Part shown: piece by piece, positions 57,912 through 59,834 of the stretch
How the letters are laid out: each line of letters begins with the position of its first letter
How positions within the stretch are numbered: the first letter of the stretch is position 1
From: a virus
Virus record (IMG/VR): IMGVR_UViG_3300048433_000120
Coordinates: 1-59,834 of that record
Length of the DNA stretch: 59,834 nt
Reading direction: 5' to 3' (one strand)
Made by a program: the position numbers and the translations under genes
Notes under the pieces: model-generated
Seen by the model: only the letters and a program-made list of their open reading frames with translations
The model's database searches: none
Told to the model about the DNA's origin: nothing

Positions 57912-58079
57912 TTATTTTTCTTTTGCTTTACCTACATTAATTGCACACCAATCAATTAATTTATAAACTTTGCCAAGCATTTGGTCATCTTTTGGTGTTG
58001 GTGTTAAAGCACAAACTAAAGACGCTCCTGAAATAACCCAAGGGGCTATTTGAATTATTTTTAATATCATATCTAACAT
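57912..58079 (-). CDS. 55-residue membrane protein
   Basis: MLDMILKIIQIAPWVISGAS with LVCALTPTPKDD and a second hydrophobic part (KLIDWCAIN). It has a strong AGGAGAAAATT ribosome site. This small protein type is recurrent in marine phages; a holin or antiholin role is a guess from size and neighbours. Confidence 0.55.
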   Translation of the reverse strand: MLDMILKIIQIAPWVISGASLVCALTPTPKDDQMLGKVYKLIDWCAINVGKAKEK

Positions 58080-58088
58080 AATTTTCTC

Positions 58089-58184
58089 CTATAAAGAGTG
58101 GTTATCACTATTACCGATCAATAAAACAAGTGTGCCTGAAAATATAAACACACCTACACTTAAATTAATTATTTCATAAATCAT
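58089..58184 (-). CDS. 31-residue membrane peptide
   Basis: The ATG overlaps the upstream stop as ATGA. MIYEIINLSVGVFIFSGTLV continues LLIGNSDNHSL. One membrane segment fills most of the peptide. Coupled to the tail-assembly chaperone gene and five bases from the next ribosome site. Could belong to a holin set. Confidence 0.5.
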   Translation of the reverse strand: MIYEIINLSVGVFIFSGTLVLLIGNSDNHSL

Positions 58185-58789
58185 GAAGTTGGTTCTGTTG
58201 GAAACTCACCAAGTGGTCTTACTGGTGGTGTGGCATCGTTATACACATATAATGCAGCCAAAGCATCTACATTTGCAACTGCATTTATTTTTGTTTTCAT
58301 GTCAGTTGCCGCTGTCCTTACTGCTACTCTGTAATCTAACCAATCTGAAGGTATGGCTTTAGAGCTTTCTGCATTTCTAACTACCATCCAGTCATTAGGC
58401 TGGAGTAAGCCATAAGCTTGTTGGTCTACAATAGCTAACTTAGGTGGTCTTACTCCAGATTGTTTTACATCACCTACTGAAGTTCCTTCAGGCATATCTG
58501 AGTCACCATCTTGCCATAAAACATTATCTAAAGGTCTAGCTGTTGCTGTACCATAGGTGGCTGTAACTTTGCCGCTCCCAAATGCAAAAGATTGATTCGT
58601 ATTAATATAATATGCAGGGTCTTTATAATTGGTGTTGTCTATAACCACTTCATAAATGCCTATGGCTTCTAGCTCAGAGCTAGTCCAAAGCATAAAGATG
58701 TTACTAGGATATTGAATATCTCCTAATGTTATTGATTTTGGTCGTGTATAGACTTTGCTAACACTTCCTGATTCTACTAATGCCCACAT
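58181..58789 (-). CDS. Tail fibre assembly chaperone-like protein
   Basis: 202 residues. N-terminal ~100 residues are beta-rich, and the C-terminal part has LLQPNDWMVVRNAESSKAIP, DWLDYRVAVRTAATDM and VDALAAL, the pattern of Phage_tail_APC-type domains that follow fibre genes. It lies directly downstream of the truncated fibre gene, which is the usual place. It probably assists fibre folding or joins the virion. Confidence 0.6.
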   Translation of the reverse strand: MWALVESGSVSKVYTRPKSITLGDIQYPSNIFMLWTSSELEAIGIYEVVIDNTNYKDPAYYINTNQSFAFGSGKVTATYGTATARPLDNVLWQDGDSDMPEGTSVGDVKQSGVRPPKLAIVDQQAYGLLQPNDWMVVRNAESSKAIPSDWLDYRVAVRTAATDMKTKINAVANVDALAALYVYNDATPPVRPLGEFPTEPTS

Positions 58790-58792
58790 AAT

Positions 58793-59833
58793 TTACCTCG
58801 CTGTTGTTGGAATTCCTGTTGATGTTACGAATGGATTTTCTGCCCATGCGTAATACACATATTTTGTACCTGATTGGTTTGTTCCATTGTTTGCTCCTGT
58901 ATTCTTTATTTTAAAGCCATTACTTAATATATCTACTGTCATAATTCCATTAGATGTTTCTGCATCAGCTTCTGCTGCATTTACAGTATCATCTGCTCCA
59001 TTAAAAGTATTTCGCTTTGTATCCCATAAATAGTGTGCACCTGTAGCAGCAAGTGATTTAATAATCACAAAAGCAGGTTTAAATCCTAGATACACGAAAG
59101 GTCCATCGTTTGCGGTTCCATTACCAGTATAACTGCCAAACTTGCTGTAGCCTTGTTTTTCTGCGAAGGCGTAACAAACCATGTTATTTGAGCTTTGATT
59201 AGTTTGCTGTCCTGAACCTACAGAAAATACGCTTGAGGTTGGGTCAGTATGATTCCACCTGTTTGTTCCACTATCAACTTCACCATCTGCTGTATTTAAT
59301 TGTAGTACATACCCTGCATCTGTTAGGTCTTTGTGATAAACAGCCCAGTCAACTGCTGTACTTCTATTTTTTACTATTAAAACAGCAGGTGCTACACCCA
59401 AACCATGTCCTAAAGTTGTTGCTGAACCTGTACCAGTCCAAGTAACTATGCTAAATCCTGCATCAGTATTGGCTTGAACTGTAGAGGTCGTAGCACCATC
59501 CGTATTGCTTGAAGTCGTACCACCATTGGCTTTCCATTGCCATCCGACAAATGTAGCACCCGAACCATTAACACCACTATTTGTTCCTACTGTAAAACCA
59601 TCAGTATCAAACTGTGTTAAAAGCTGTACATCTGATGCTTCTGCATTTGTACCATTCGTTACCAGTTCTTCATATACACCTCTTGTTGAGTCAAATACAG
59701 AATGGTTACCTGAAGCACTTCTTTTTTTAATCCAAACCCAGTCAGGCTTTAAATCACTATTACCATCATTGCCTATTGAATGTGCTGAACCATCACCAGT
59801 ATAAAGAGCAGTCTGAAAATGTGCTGATGGATC
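58793..59833 (-). CDS. Tail fibre protein, C-terminal part (cut by window end)
   Basis: 347 residues are present; the frame is open to the window edge at 59833, beyond the first ATG at 59401. Two similar units: FQTALYTGDGSAHSIGN...LKPDWVWIKKRS and FSIVTWTGTGSATTLGHGLG...PAVLIVKNRS, then YLGFKPAFVIIK. This repeated beta module is typical of marine phage fibres with an N-terminal LamG domain such as the one starting at base 123. Likely receptor-binding. Confidence 0.7.
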   Translation of the reverse strand, partial: DPSAHFQTALYTGDGSAHSIGNDGNSDLKPDWVWIKKRSASGNHSVFDSTRGVYEELVTNGTNAEASDVQLLTQFDTDGFTVGTNSGVNGSGATFVGWQWKANGGTTSSNTDGATTSTVQANTDAGFSIVTWTGTGSATTLGHGLGVAPAVLIVKNRSTAVDWAVYHKDLTDAGYVLQLNTADGEVDSGTNRWNHTDPTSSVFSVGSGQQTNQSSNNMVCYAFAEKQGYSKFGSYTGNGTANDGPFVYLGFKPAFVIIKSLAATGAHYLWDTKRNTFNGADDTVNAAEADAETSNGIMTVDILSNGFKIKNTGANNGTNQSGTKYVYYAWAENPFVTSTGIPTTAR

Positions 59834-59834
59834 G

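Noticed and set aside
1-59834. tRNA genes, integrase, phage RNA polymerase
   Set aside because: I looked for clover-leaf-like stretches in the gaps, tyrosine/serine recombinase motifs and T7-type RNA polymerase motifs and found none; without tools a tRNA could still be missed.

Overview
The window is most of the genome of a double-stranded DNA tailed phage. It carries terminase large and small subunits, a portal, scaffold, major capsid protein, tail-tube-type adaptors, tail fibres, lysozyme and spanins, and its own replication genes. There are no rRNA, tRNA or cellular housekeeping genes. No tape-measure or sheath protein is visible, and three very large late proteins near 41.8-48 kb look like ejected internal virion proteins, so a podovirus-like virion of about 60 kb is the best reading. 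Many proteins (capsid, fibre N-terminus, tail-assembly chaperone, cupredoxin-like module) are of types familiar from marine viromes. The sequence is AT-rich, with strong Shine-Dalgarno sites and sigma70-like boxes. This suggests a marine proteobacterial host rather than a Bacteroidetes host, but the host is inferred, not shown.

Layout: all genes but one lie on the minus strand. Read in the direction of transcription, the late operon starts at the terminase small subunit (17.9 kb). It passes a non-coding zone (17.4-16.4 kb), spanins, an ADP-ribosyltransferase-like protein, large terminase, portal, a GroES-like co-chaperonin, scaffold, capsid, connector and tail proteins, and leaves the window at base 1 inside a tail-fibre gene. 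The right end of the window (59.8 kb) lies inside what looks like the C-terminal half of the same fibre gene. The late genes then continue down through tail chaperone, holin-like proteins, lysozyme, basic micro-proteins, nuclease and two large secreted low-complexity proteins to the internal virion proteins, ending at 40.0 kb. The genome is therefore probably circular or circularly permuted, with only a short piece of one fibre gene missing.

The early region runs from 38.25 to 18.2 kb, also leftward: ssDNA-binding-like protein, archaeo-eukaryotic-type primase, AlkB-like dioxygenase, UvrD-type helicase, methyltransferase, a 5-hmdU-DNA-kinase helical-domain protein, a thymidylate-synthase-like enzyme, family A DNA polymerase, a PD-(D/E)XK nuclease, DUF932 protein, MazG-like pyrophosphatase and many small unknown proteins. 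The only plus-strand gene is an SNF2-type helicase at 38.6-40.0 kb.

Main points from the hunt: (1) two diverged copies of a ~200-bp regulatory region, each with an array of TCTATTAGA-type boxes, one in front of the plus-strand helicase and one in front of the late operon; (2) a family of phage promoters with a shared GCTTTACTTT box, several followed by a stem-loop at the predicted mRNA 5' end, and a set of apparently leaderless genes; (3) a repeated GCGATTCGTGCGAC-type dyad around the small terminase gene, a candidate packaging or replication site; (4) a probable thymine hypermodification module; (5) a predicted H-type pseudoknot leader.
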